DNA of 64,000 bases from BOKV01 sp041397525 (GTDB taxonomy: Bacteria > Pseudomonadota > Alphaproteobacteria > Rhizobiales > Rhizobiaceae): contig JAWKWL010000007.1 in the NCBI GenBank assembly GCA_041397525.1, positions 62,001 through 126,000 of the forward strand. Direction: 5' to 3'. Numbering within the stretch: the first letter of the stretch is position 1; each line of letters opens with the position of its first letter. A program made the translations under genes and the position numbers. A model generated the notes under the pieces. It was not told the origin of the DNA, searched no databases, and was given only the letters and a program-made list of their open reading frames with translations. Below, in pieces: positions 17,037 through 25,126 of the stretch.

Positions 17037-17080
17037 TCTTGGAGAGAAAGTCTGTTTTCAGACGGTTGGACTGGCCGGCG

Positions 17081-17329
17081 TCAGTTGCAGACGCGAACGC
17101 GCTTGACGCGCAGATTGCCATAATAGTCCCAGAACTTGACCTTCTTGGTGTAGCACTGCGGCTCATAATAGTAGTTGTTGTAGCCGCTGTAGTAGGTCTG
17201 GGCGTGATATCCGTTGTAGTGGCCGTTATAGCCATAACCGCCAGCCTGCGAGGCCGAGGTTGCACCAAGCATTGCCGAACCTGCGAGTACGGCGACTGCA
17301 ACGGCGGTAGAAAGGGACTTGCGGATCAT
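17081..17329 (-). CDS. Small exported Tyr/Gly-rich protein
   Basis: An 82-residue preprotein. Residues 1-29 are a clear signal peptide (basic MIRK, hydrophobic core to AMLG, cleavage after ASQA). The mature 53 residues begin with a Gly/Tyr/Asn/His-rich segment (about 30-55) and end in a basic part with two Cys (59 and 81) that could form a disulphide: PQCYTKKVKFWDYYG and VKRVRVCN. The ATG has GAGAGAAAC upstream and a strong terminator stands downstream, so this is a short independent gene. Similar small Tyr-rich exported proteins are frequent in Hyphomicrobiales, but I know no function. A longer upstream frame exists but would hide the signal peptide. Confidence 0.75.
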   Translation of the reverse strand: MIRKSLSTAVAVAVLAGSAMLGATSASQAGGYGYNGHYNGYHAQTYYSGYNNYYYEPQCYTKKVKFWDYYGNLRVKRVRVCN

Positions 17330-17456
17330 TGTTTCTCTCCATGATCTGTATTCGGTTTGATCGGGGCGGTGTTGCCTTCCGATGAACTGAAGATAGATCT
17401 GTGCCGAAACAGATGACGTGTATTTTTGCACATGCCGGGAACAGGGCGATTTGCGC

Positions 17457-18158
17457 CTACGCGTTATCCTCCTCAAGAATTTTGCGTGCCCTTGAAAAAT
17501 ATTGCCTGCGGGTCAGCACCGAAACCACGAACAGGGTGGAACCGGCCAGGAACCATGGCCCGACAAACCAGCCGAGATAGGCTAGCGCAAAGAAGATGCC
17601 GCGCAGGCCGGAGGTGAAGTGCCGGCTGGCATTGATGTTCATCTCGGCTGCCATGATCGCCGCATTGCGCACCGCTGCCGCATTGCCCTCGGCCCGGTGC
17701 GGCACCGCGCCAACGAGGATCGAGCAATAGTTGAACAGTCGGTATGACCAGGCAAACTTGAAAAACGAATAGACGAATATCACGGTGAGGCCCATCACCT
17801 TGGTCTCCCACAGGCCACGCGGCATCTCCGCACTCAACTGCACGTCGCGGTAAATCTGCAAGACCTGGTCGGTCGCGCCAAGCAGTGCGAACGAGCCGCC
17901 AATCGCCAGGATCGACGCCGAACCGAAAAACGCCGCCCCCTGCTGCAATCCGTTCAGGATCGCAGTGTCGATCATGCGCAGATCCCGCGCCGCCATGGTC
18001 AGCATCCATTCGCGCCGCTTGTGCGCCATCAGCCCGGACAGGCTGCGAAAGCCAAGCATGGAATGGTCAATGACGATGTCAAAGGCCAGCCAGGAGAACA
18101 GGAAGAAGGCCAGCGCGCCATAATCCGGCAGTGTCAGTCCCTCACCAAGTCCCGGCAT
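17457..18158 (-). CDS. DUF599 membrane protein
   Basis: A 233-residue inner-membrane protein matching DUF599, with about four hydrophobic segments (ALAFFLFSWLAFDIVI, GAAFFGSASILAIGGSFALLG, MGLTVIFVYSFFKFAWSYRLFNY, LRGIFFALAYLGWFVGPWFLAGSTLFV). Family-typical residues include the cytosolic MAHKRREWMLTMAARDLRMIDTAI and NINASRHFTSGLRGIFF. Function is unknown. It starts eleven bases after the end of the preceding membrane-protein gene, so the two are probably in one operon. Confidence 0.82.
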   Translation of the reverse strand: MPGLGEGLTLPDYGALAFFLFSWLAFDIVIDHSMLGFRSLSGLMAHKRREWMLTMAARDLRMIDTAILNGLQQGAAFFGSASILAIGGSFALLGATDQVLQIYRDVQLSAEMPRGLWETKVMGLTVIFVYSFFKFAWSYRLFNYCSILVGAVPHRAEGNAAAVRNAAIMAAEMNINASRHFTSGLRGIFFALAYLGWFVGPWFLAGSTLFVVSVLTRRQYFSRARKILEEDNA

Positions 18159-18168
18159 TGCAATCCCC

Positions 18169-19317
18169 TCAGCGGATCGGTGGGAGTTTGCGCTGCAATT
18201 CGCCCGGCAATATTGAGACAATGATGCGCCGCAGCCTTTGCCAGCCAACGCCGAGGATCAGCACGACTAGCCCGACCAGGAAAACCGGCAGCGCCGCCAG
18301 TTGCGTGAGATCGAAGCTGGCTTCCCTTGCAATCACACCAATCGCGATGCCGAGCGAAATGAGGCCGGAGGTCACAAAAGCGCGCCTGTCGATCACAATG
18401 CCGATCAGCATCATGACCGCCACCACGACAAGCGCAATGATCGCCTGCGAAAAGCCGATGTTGCCCTGGAACCAGCCCTTGCTGCTCCCGTCGTGAATCA
18501 CGATGTCAAACACCGAATAGAGCAGGGCGGGAGCCGCGATGAGATGCAGCCAGAAGGCGACATCCGAGCGCCGGGTCACCCGTGCCGGGTCACGCAGGTC
18601 AAAATGCATCGCGACCGCAAAGACACCCAGCGCGAAGATCAGCGCCAGAAGCCGCAATTGCAATGGTTCCTGCTTGAAGATGTCTTCCAGCCCCATCAGG
18701 CCCTGCAGCAGCACCGCTGAAAGTAAGAAGGCGAGATGCGCCACCGAGGCAATCATCGCGGCCAGCGCAGCAGGCACGCGATAACGCCAGTAATAGGGGA
18801 TGAGTGCCAGCGGCAGTCCGAAAGTCAGGACGCCGACGCCCAGGGCACCACGCTCGTCAATCGGGTTGTCGAAGAGCTGCACCACGATGGCACTCACCGT
18901 GACGCAGAAAAAAATGCTGAGCACGAAAGCAGGCAGCGCCAGACGCTGGCGAATGATAAGGATTTCCGCCAGCACCAGCGTGGCAGCAAGGGCAGCGACC
19001 GGCCCGGCCAGATAGGCACCCAGCTGGTTGACAAGGCCCCACAGCCCGCTGAGCGCGGCAATCACACCGATGGTGATGAGAATGTCATGAAAACCACGCA
19101 CGAAGCGCGGCGCCTCGCTCTCCTCAAGCACATTGGCTTCAGGCTCGACGGGGCTGTCAAGATCGGGAAAGATCGCCTCGGGATGCGAAGCCACCGGCAT
19201 GCTGGCAAAGCCGCGATCCGCCAGAAACCGCGCCAGCGCACCCGATTGCTCTGAGGTGAGAATGCCTTCATCGGCTGCGTCTTGCAGCGCCCTTGCGAGA
19301 TCCGCCAATCGATTCAT
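18169..19317 (-). CDS. Polytopic membrane protein, DUF2157-like
   Basis: A 382-residue protein. A soluble N-terminus of about 75 residues (MNRLADLARALQDAADEGILTSEQSGAL) contains the short helical motif seen in DUF2157-type proteins. About nine or ten hydrophobic segments follow, from ILITIGVIAALSGLWGLVNQLGAY to VFLVGLVVLILGVGW. No catalytic or transport signature is visible. A conserved-looking HFDLRDPARVTRRSDVAFWLH lies between mid segments. It is placed directly upstream of the DUF599 gene on the same strand. The DUF2157 link is from the N-terminal pattern only and is moderate. Confidence 0.65.
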   Translation of the reverse strand: MNRLADLARALQDAADEGILTSEQSGALARFLADRGFASMPVASHPEAIFPDLDSPVEPEANVLEESEAPRFVRGFHDILITIGVIAALSGLWGLVNQLGAYLAGPVAALAATLVLAEILIIRQRLALPAFVLSIFFCVTVSAIVVQLFDNPIDERGALGVGVLTFGLPLALIPYYWRYRVPAALAAMIASVAHLAFLLSAVLLQGLMGLEDIFKQEPLQLRLLALIFALGVFAVAMHFDLRDPARVTRRSDVAFWLHLIAAPALLYSVFDIVIHDGSSKGWFQGNIGFSQAIIALVVVAVMMLIGIVIDRRAFVTSGLISLGIAIGVIAREASFDLTQLAALPVFLVGLVVLILGVGWQRLRRIIVSILPGELQRKLPPIR

Positions 19318-19518
19318 TTCCCCGGTTGCATGTCATCCGACCTTGCCACCGCAATTGTGGCAGGGCAAGGAAACATTGTCGTGCCAATTGATCCTTGTCA
19401 TGGATTGAAGCCTTGCAACAGGAGAGGTTTGCCAACTAATGGCAAGACTGCCAGCGCCTTTCGCGTTCCAGCGCCCAGGCATGAATTCCCGTGATGATCC
19501 TCGGGTCAAGCCCACCCG
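19318..19518. other. Intergenic spacer, no gene seen
   Basis: Two hundred bases between minus-strand membrane-protein genes. Nothing beyond a probable promoter for the downstream gene is expected; no hairpin with a T-run and no convincing short gene was found. Confidence 0.4.
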
Positions 19519-20925
19519 TCAAAACCACGAGCCCGCCCAGCGCCCGGCCCAAAGCGCCGTATCGGCGAGCGTCGGGCCGACGACGGGGAGGTAGTGGAGG
19601 AAGAGCCACGCCAGCGCGCCGGTGAGCAGGCCGGCAACCATGAAAGCCGGAATGTACCAAAGCTCCGCTTTCAGGATCATCGCCGCCACTTCCTGTTGCT
19701 GGCCGGTATGGAACCCCTCTTTTTCATAGGCCTCCATCTTCGTGGCGATGGCCACTCGCGATCCGGAGGCGGAGGCGAAGATCGCCGTCAGCCCGACGCC
19801 GAGATGCACGATGCTCGGCGCCAGCGTGGTGACCAGCATTCCGAGCAGCGGAACGGCATGTGGCCAGGGCTGCAAATGGGCGCGGGCAATCGCGGCACGC
19901 CAGTCGAACGGAATGTCGAACAGCCGCACCATGAACTCGGTCGCCGCCGGCAGCGCGATAGCGAGGCCGATCAGGAACAAGATGGCGAACACCAGATCGA
20001 GGGCGATGTGCATCGCCACCTTCGCCTTCGATTCGCCCTTGCCGATGGCGGCAAGGAACCAGCGGGTTGCGCCGACCGACAGCCAATCGAACAGGGCGTT
20101 GACGAGCGGAAGGGCAACGGCAAACACGATCAAGGTCGCCAGCTGGGTTTCACTTGCGTTAACCAAACCCAGTTTGGCGGCGAAGGCGACGGCGGCGGCG
20201 GCGAAGGCGAAGCCGAAGGCGGCGAAGGCGGCGAAGGCGGCGAAGGCGAAGGCGGCGAAGGCGAAGCCGAAGGCGGCGAAGGCGAAGGCGGCGAAGGCGG
20301 CGATTCGTTCCGCCATAACCTCGCGAACTCCTTCGCCAGTCGTTCGCGAGGTTATGAATCCGTGAACCCTTGCCTTTACCAATTCGTAAATCCGGTCAAA
20401 ATTCCGCCAGAAAAGGTAAACGGGAACGAAAGCCACCACGGCTAAGATAATTGACAGCCAGCGCTGCCCCCCTTCAAGATCATCCGGCAGCAATTGCAGC
20501 GGCCCGAAGGCGCCCGACGCCCCCAAGGCCCAGCCGACCATCAGCACCAACATCGGATAGAGGATGGCAATCTGCAGGCAGCGGTTGAACGCGCCAAAGG
20601 TGAACCAGCCGCGCCAGCCTGCCCGCGGGGCGAAGCGGTAGACGCTGTCGACCCACCCCTCAAGCCGGCGGATGGCGGCGAAATAGGCTTCGTGCGCGGT
20701 TTTCGCCGACAGTTTATCGTATTCGGCCTTGCGGGCGGCGGGATCGGCGAGGCGACGTTCCACGCGGTCGATGGCGCGGCCCTTGTAGAACAAATGGTAC
20801 CCGCCGAAAAGCGTCAGCATCCCGACAACAATTGTGGACAACATGCCGCCAAGCGCCAGCCAGTCGCTCATCGTCCAGTTGTGCTGCAATGGGTCCACGC
20901 GATTCCCCCGTTCCGCGCCCATCAT
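19519..20925 (-). CDS. Membrane protein with Ala/Phe low-complexity segment
   Basis: Up to 468 residues with several hydrophobic spans. The N-terminal part has a membrane segment (ALGGMLSTIVVGMLTLFGGYHLF), then a charged cytosolic helix region (RAIDRVERRLADPAARKAEYDKLSAKTAHEAYFAAIRRL) and two more segments. Around residues 205-255 the chain is made almost wholly of Ala and Phe with few Gly and Val, coded by a GGCGAA-type tandem repeat. Normal sequence resumes at KLGLVNASETQLATLIVF and continues with four or five membrane spans. I know no family. The Ala/Phe tract may form an extra hydrophobic helix or be an inserted element. The start is uncertain: ATG at 20925, GTG at 20898 with GGGGAA upstream, or ATG at 20871. 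Confidence 0.65.
   Translation of the reverse strand: MMGAERGNRVDPLQHNWTMSDWLALGGMLSTIVVGMLTLFGGYHLFYKGRAIDRVERRLADPAARKAEYDKLSAKTAHEAYFAAIRRLEGWVDSVYRFAPRAGWRGWFTFGAFNRCLQIAILYPMLVLMVGWALGASGAFGPLQLLPDDLEGGQRWLSIILAVVAFVPVYLFWRNFDRIYELVKARVHGFITSRTTGEGVREVMAERIAAFAAFAFAAFGFAFAAFAFAAFAAFAAFGFAFAAAAVAFAAKLGLVNASETQLATLIVFAVALPLVNALFDWLSVGATRWFLAAIGKGESKAKVAMHIALDLVFAILFLIGLAIALPAATEFMVRLFDIPFDWRAAIARAHLQPWPHAVPLLGMLVTTLAPSIVHLGVGLTAIFASASGSRVAIATKMEAYEKEGFHTGQQQEVAAMILKAELWYIPAFMVAGLLTGALAWLFLHYLPVVGPTLADTALWAGRWAGSWF
20176..20303. repeat. GC-rich imperfect tandem repeat (GGCGAA/GGCGGCGAA units)
   Basis: About 128 bases of the plus strand consist of GGCGGCGAAGGC and GGCGAAGCCGAAGGC units in varying order. 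They lie in frame inside the minus-strand membrane gene and encode its Ala/Phe stretch. Six-base and nine-base units are multiples of three, so length changes by slippage would keep the frame. Confidence 0.85.
20314..20356. repeat. Perfect 15-bp inverted repeat inside a coding region
   Basis: CATAACCTCGCGAAC at 20314-20328 is the exact reverse complement of GTTCGCGAGGTTATG at 20342-20356, with a 13-base spacer. It sits at one end of the Ala/Phe tandem repeat. At the other end (20163-20177) is a smaller perfect inverted repeat, CCAAAC-CCA-GTTTGG. A mobile palindromic element inserted in frame would explain this, but it is an inference. Confidence 0.85.
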
Positions 20926-21107
20926 GCCACACTTCCCCCGGTTGCAAATCCCCTTTATACGCCAATTTCTTTTGCCAACCCGCCCAGCTCGCGCGGGTTC
21001 TTTGCGCCATGGTCAATGTGGGAATGATGCCCGGCTGGACCAAGTGCAGAAATGACCAGCATCGTGACACTGGCCCTTTTTTTCACCATGGTCTCGCTGT
21101 CGCCTTG

Positions 21108-21314
21108 TCAGGCCTTCTTCACCGGGCAGGTAGAGACGCCGAGGATCGAGTAAAGCGGGCACGACCCGACAAGCCCTGTCAGCAGCGGCACAACACCGAT
21201 CAGTGTCCAGTAGCGCCACGACGCGTCCGGATAGAGGAAAAACGCTGCCAACAGCGCCAGACCTACGATGATGCGCAGGCCGCGATCGAGTGATCCTTCA
21301 TTGACCTTGAACAT
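21108..21314 (-). CDS. DUF2892 (YgaP-type) small membrane protein
   Basis: A 68-residue inner-membrane protein with the DUF2892 pattern: MFKVNEGSLDRGLRIIVG, a first hydrophobic segment ending in FFLYPDASWRYW, then the second segment TLIGVVPLLTGLVGSCPLYSILGVSTC. The conserved SCPLYxxLGxSTC with two Cys is the family hallmark; in YgaP this part anchors a rhodanese domain, which is absent here. The family often accompanies sulphur or redox genes, but none is adjacent. Role unknown. A GGAGT-like site precedes the ATG. Confidence 0.85.
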   Translation of the reverse strand: MFKVNEGSLDRGLRIIVGLALLAAFFLYPDASWRYWTLIGVVPLLTGLVGSCPLYSILGVSTCPVKKA

Positions 21315-21424
21315 GCCGGTACTCCTTCCTGGTTAATATTAGTGAATTATAATATACACCAGATCCGGCAACAGTCCATTGACCAGGATCAATCCGGCCA
21401 TCGCCTCACGCAAGCGTGATGAGG

Positions 21425-21970
21425 TTAATGACCGGCAAAGGAAATCAGTGTGCGGACAGGCACTCCGAGCTTTTCGATTTTCGATCTTCCGCCAAGTTCC
21501 GGCAGGTCGATCACAAAGCACGCCGCCACGACTTCCGCACCCATTTGCTGCAGCAGTTTTACTGCGCCTTCCGCTGTGCCACCCGTCGCGATCAGGTCAT
21601 CAACCAGCATCACCTTCTGGCCGGGCCTGACGGCATCGCGATGCATTTCCATCTCGTCCACCCCATATTCAAGGCTGTAGGCAATGCGCACCGTCTCATG
21701 CGGCAGCTTGCCTTTCTTGCGGATCGGCACGAAGCCAGCGGAAAGCTGATGCGCAATCGCTCCGCCAAGGATGAAACCGCGCGCCTCAATGCCGGCAACC
21801 TGCTCCACACCCGTTCCGGCATAGGGATGCACCAGTTCATCCACAGCGCGCCGGAATGCCCGTGGCTGGTTCAACAGTGTCGTGATGTCGCGAAACTGGA
21901 TGCCGGGCTTCGGGTAGTCGGGAATGGTGCGGATTGAATCGGCAAGCGTCGTTTGCAGGGTCTTGTCCAT
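21425..21970 (-). CDS. apt: Adenine phosphoribosyltransferase
   Basis: A cytosolic purine-salvage enzyme of 181 residues converting adenine and PRPP to AMP. It shows the N-terminal SIRTIPDYPKPGIQFRDITTLL, the adenine-site region EARGFILGGAIAHQL, the flexible loop FVPIRKKGKLP and the PRPP-binding signature VMLVDDLIATGGTAEGAVKLL. Two adjacent ATG codons are possible starts. It lies downstream of petABC, separated by a terminator, in an order common in Hyphomicrobiales. Confidence 0.96.
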   Translation of the reverse strand: MDKTLQTTLADSIRTIPDYPKPGIQFRDITTLLNQPRAFRRAVDELVHPYAGTGVEQVAGIEARGFILGGAIAHQLSAGFVPIRKKGKLPHETVRIAYSLEYGVDEMEMHRDAVRPGQKVMLVDDLIATGGTAEGAVKLLQQMGAEVVAACFVIDLPELGGRSKIEKLGVPVRTLISFAGH

Positions 21971-21999
21971 CATGGCTCCATGAACGGGTTTTCATTGAC

Positions 22000-22036
22000 A
22001 CGAAAACACAAGGGCCCTGCAATGCAAGGCCCTTGT
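22000..22036 (-). terminator. Rho-independent terminator of petABC
   Basis: On the minus strand ACAAGGGCC pairs with GGCCCTTGT (plus-strand arms 22008-22016 and 22028-22036) and is followed by GTTTTCG. It is 25 bases past the petC stop codon and upstream of apt, so it probably ends the bc1 operon transcript. Confidence 0.7.
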
Positions 22037-22060
22037 TCAATATTCCGCTCGCTGGAACGG

Positions 22061-22933
22061 TCAGTCGCGTTCCTTGAGACCTGCCCACACCGATTTCTTC
22101 GAAACGTAGAGCAGGATGGCGAAGATCGACAGAAAGATCATTACCTTGAAGCCAAGCGCCTTGCGTTCGACGAGGCTTGGTTCCGCTGCCCACATCATGA
22201 ATGCTGCAATGTCCTTGGAATACTGGTCAACCGTTTCCGGCGATCCGTCCTCATAGGTCACCACACCGTCGGAAAGCGGAGCCGCCATCGCGAGAGTCGG
22301 TCCACCGACAAAATACGGATTGTAGTGGGTGGATTCCGGAATTTCCACTCCTGCTGGTGCATCCTGATATCCCGTCAGCAGCGAATAGATATAATCAGGA
22401 CCGTTTTCCGCATAGAGCGTGAAAACGTCAAAGATGAAGGTCGGGAAGCCGCGCTCGGGCGCGCGCGCCTTGGCAAGCAGTGAAAAGTCTGGCGGTGCCG
22501 CGCCGTTATTTGCCGCAGCCGCTGCCTCGACATTCGGGAACGGCGAAGGAAACTTGTCGGAACCTACTGCCGGGCGTTCGAACATTTCACCTTCTGAGTT
22601 CGGGCCGTCCGTCACGGTATATTCAGCAGCAAATGCCTTCACCTGTTCTTCGCTGTAGCCCAGTTCTTCCAGGTTGCGGAAAGAAACAAGGTTCATCGAA
22701 TGACAGGCAGAGCAGACTTCCTTGTATATCTTCAGGCCGCGTTGCAGCTGTCCGATATCCCAGTGACCGAAAGGACCTGCGAAGCTCCAATGCGCATGCT
22801 TTGGATGCTCCAGCGGATAATGCGGCGTTTGGCCTTCTTCCGCGGCGTGCGCTGCAGTGCCCAACACGCCGAAGCCGATAACTGCGGCAGCCGCAAGCCG
22901 TGCAATCCCGGAACCAAAAGTCTTGATGTTCAT
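22061..22933 (-). CDS. petC: Cytochrome c1 (bc1 complex)
   Basis: The c-type heme subunit of the cytochrome bc1 complex, 290 residues, passing electrons from the Rieske centre to periplasmic cytochrome c. A signal peptide covers residues 1-30 (cleavage after AAHA). The heme attachment motif CSACH is at about residues 74-78, and the axial Met lies in the LAMAAPLSDG segment. The C-terminal helix MIFLSIFAILLYVSKKSVWAGLK anchors the protein in the membrane. GGAG upstream of the ATG supports this start, 23 bases after the end of petB. The subunit is separate here, not fused to cytochrome b as in Bradyrhizobium fbcH. Confidence 0.95.
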   Translation of the reverse strand: MNIKTFGSGIARLAAAAVIGFGVLGTAAHAAEEGQTPHYPLEHPKHAHWSFAGPFGHWDIGQLQRGLKIYKEVCSACHSMNLVSFRNLEELGYSEEQVKAFAAEYTVTDGPNSEGEMFERPAVGSDKFPSPFPNVEAAAAANNGAAPPDFSLLAKARAPERGFPTFIFDVFTLYAENGPDYIYSLLTGYQDAPAGVEIPESTHYNPYFVGGPTLAMAAPLSDGVVTYEDGSPETVDQYSKDIAAFMMWAAEPSLVERKALGFKVMIFLSIFAILLYVSKKSVWAGLKERD

Positions 22934-22956
22934 GATTGTGTTCTCCGGATTGCGGT

Positions 22957-24249
22957 TCATTCGGCTGGCATTACGGCTGCCTTTTTCGGCAGCACCGCGT
23001 CAGCGATGCTGGCCGGCAGCGGCTTCGGCTTTTCCACCCAGCCCAGAACCGGCAGGATGATGAGGAAATGCGCGAAGTAATAGATCGTCAGCACCAGCGA
23101 CAGGAATGGATAGATACCTTCCGCCGGACGTGACCCGAGGTAGCCCAGGCCAACGCATACAATGGCGAATATCCAGAAGAACTGTCGGTAGAGCGGACGA
23201 TAGGTTGCCGAACGAACCTTGGAAGTATCGAGCCATGGCAGCACGAACAGGATGGCGATCGAGGCAAACATGGCAATGACGCCGCCAAGCTTCGAATCGA
23301 TCAGCACCACGTCGGTGAAGGGCAGATAGATGTTGAAAGTGATGGCACGCAGGATCGCGTAGAACGGCAGGAAGTACCATTCCGGAACGATGTGGTTCGG
23401 TGTCTTCAGCGGATTGGCCGGAATGTAATTGTCCGGATGGCCCATATAATCCGGCAGGTAGAAGATGAACCAGCCAAACAGCATCAGGAACACCACCATG
23501 GCGAAGGCGTCCTTGATCGTCGCATAAGGCGTGAACGGAACGGTTTCCTTGCGGATGTTCTTGACCTCAACTCCCGTCAGGTTGGTCTGGCCGGTCACAT
23601 GCAATGCCCACACATGCAGGATAACCACACCGGCAATCATGAACGGCAGCAGGTAGTGCAGCGAGAAGAACCGGTTCAGCGTCGGATTGTCGACCGCGAA
23701 GCCGCCCAGCAGGAATTCCTGGATCGAGGTGCCAATCCACGGGATGGCCGAGAAGAAGCCGGTGATAACGGTTGCGCCCCAGAAGCTCATCTGGCCCCAT
23801 GGCAACACGTAACCCATGAAGGCTGTCGCCATCATCAGGAAGAAGATGAGCACCCCGAGGATCCACAGCACTTCGCGCGGGTTCTTGTATGAACCATAAT
23901 ACATGCCACGGAAAATATGGATATAGACAGCGATGAAGAACATCGATGCACCATTGGCATGCATGCGGCGCAGCAGCCAGCCGTAGTTCACATCACGCAT
24001 GATGTGCTCGACACTGTTGAAGGCCATGGCTGAATTGGCGACATAGTGCATTGCCAGAACGACACCAGTCAGGATCTGGACAATCAGCATGAGCGAGAGA
24101 ATGCCGCCGAATGTGTACCAGTTGTTGAGGTTGCGCGGCACCGGATAGGCAACGAAGCTGTCATAGACAAGGCGTGGCAGCGGCAGGCGCTGGTCAAGCC
24201 ATTTCATCACGCCCGACTGCGGATTGTAAGTTGAATGTCCACCACTCAT
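22957..24249 (-). CDS. petB: Cytochrome b (bc1 complex)
   Basis: The 430-residue membrane core of the ubiquinol:cytochrome c oxidoreductase. It carries the b-heme His ligands in the second and fourth helices (MHYVANSAMAFNSVEHI and the HYLLPFMIAGVVILHVWALHVTG region). The quinol-site PEWY motif is in HIVPEWYFLPFYAILR, and the Qo loop has WGATVITGFFSAIPWIG. The N-terminus NNWYTFGGIL is typical of alphaproteobacteria. It is between petA (20 bases) and petC (23 bases) in one operon. Confidence 0.97.
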   Translation of the reverse strand: MSGGHSTYNPQSGVMKWLDQRLPLPRLVYDSFVAYPVPRNLNNWYTFGGILSLMLIVQILTGVVLAMHYVANSAMAFNSVEHIMRDVNYGWLLRRMHANGASMFFIAVYIHIFRGMYYGSYKNPREVLWILGVLIFFLMMATAFMGYVLPWGQMSFWGATVITGFFSAIPWIGTSIQEFLLGGFAVDNPTLNRFFSLHYLLPFMIAGVVILHVWALHVTGQTNLTGVEVKNIRKETVPFTPYATIKDAFAMVVFLMLFGWFIFYLPDYMGHPDNYIPANPLKTPNHIVPEWYFLPFYAILRAITFNIYLPFTDVVLIDSKLGGVIAMFASIAILFVLPWLDTSKVRSATYRPLYRQFFWIFAIVCVGLGYLGSRPAEGIYPFLSLVLTIYYFAHFLIILPVLGWVEKPKPLPASIADAVLPKKAAVMPAE

Positions 24250-24269
24250 GGGTCGATGCTCCTTGCCGC

Positions 24270-24842
24270 TCAGCCGATCTTGATGGTTGTGTCTGAAGTG
24301 AAGGAATAGACCGGCACTTCAAGATTGCGTGGCGCGGGCCCCTTGCGGATGCGTCCGGCCGTATCGTAATGCGAGCCGTGGCAAGGGCAGAACCAGCCGC
24401 CAAAATCGCCCGCCAGCCCGACCGGAACGCAGCCCAGATGGGTGCAGGATCCGATCATCACGATCCAGTTTTCCTTGCCTTCGCCGGCAGAGCGGTTTTC
24501 ATCGGTAGCGGGCGCGCCAGCTTCCCGGTTTTCATTCTCGGCACCGGGATCTTTCAGGTCTGCCAGGGCAACCGCCTTTGCTTCCTCGACTTCCTTGTCG
24601 GTACGGTTCCGAATGAATACCGGTTTGCCGCGCCATTTCACCGTGATTGCCTGACCGACTTCGATCGACGACACATCAACATCAATCGAGGCCAACGCCC
24701 TGGTTGATGCGTCCGGGTTCATCTGGTCGATAAACGGCCATGCCACGGAAGCCGCACCCACTGCACCCACTGCAGCAGTAGCAATGTAGAGAAAATCGCG
24801 GCGGCTTGGCTCAGCCCCGTCTGCCATATCGTTTGCGCTCAC
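24270..24842 (-). CDS. petA: Ubiquinol-cytochrome c reductase Rieske iron-sulfur subunit
   Basis: A 190-residue Rieske protein. The N-terminus has a twin-arginine type signal-anchor (SRRDFLYIATAAVGAVGAAS), as expected for Tat export with the helix retained. The 2Fe-2S cluster ligands are in CTHLGC and CPCHGSHYD; the disulphide Cys pair is also present in these motifs. A GTG start is used, with AAAGGA nine bases upstream; the first ATG is five codons later and a longer frame reaches into the divergent promoter region. It is the first gene of petABC. Confidence 0.94.
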   Translation of the reverse strand: MSANDMADGAEPSRRDFLYIATAAVGAVGAASVAWPFIDQMNPDASTRALASIDVDVSSIEVGQAITVKWRGKPVFIRNRTDKEVEEAKAVALADLKDPGAENENREAGAPATDENRSAGEGKENWIVMIGSCTHLGCVPVGLAGDFGGWFCPCHGSHYDTAGRIRKGPAPRNLEVPVYSFTSDTTIKIG

Positions 24843-25126
24843 GGTATCCAGTCCTTTCGTGATCGACTTGCATCTCCGCCCGGCCATGTTTCCGGTCAAG
24901 ACCGGTAGAACAGTTGCTGATGGGTTGAATCAACCCGATCCCAACCTGCCGAGCTTGGAATCCGCGCTGTCATATTCCGTCACAAGCGCATTTGTCCAGC
25001 CGCACAGTCCCGATTCGGGCACAATGTCGCGGCTTTTGCCATCCTGTCCCCACCTCACTGACATGCCGCATTGCATGTGGCAATGAAATCGTGCTTTTCC
25101 TGCCGCGCAATAACCGGAAAATCAAC

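Noticed and set aside
19594..20445. Plus-strand frame of Glu/Gly-rich sequence over the tandem repeat
   Set aside because: The Glu/Gly run is the reverse strand of the Ala/Phe repeat. The minus-strand frame has proper membrane segments on both sides and is the coherent gene.
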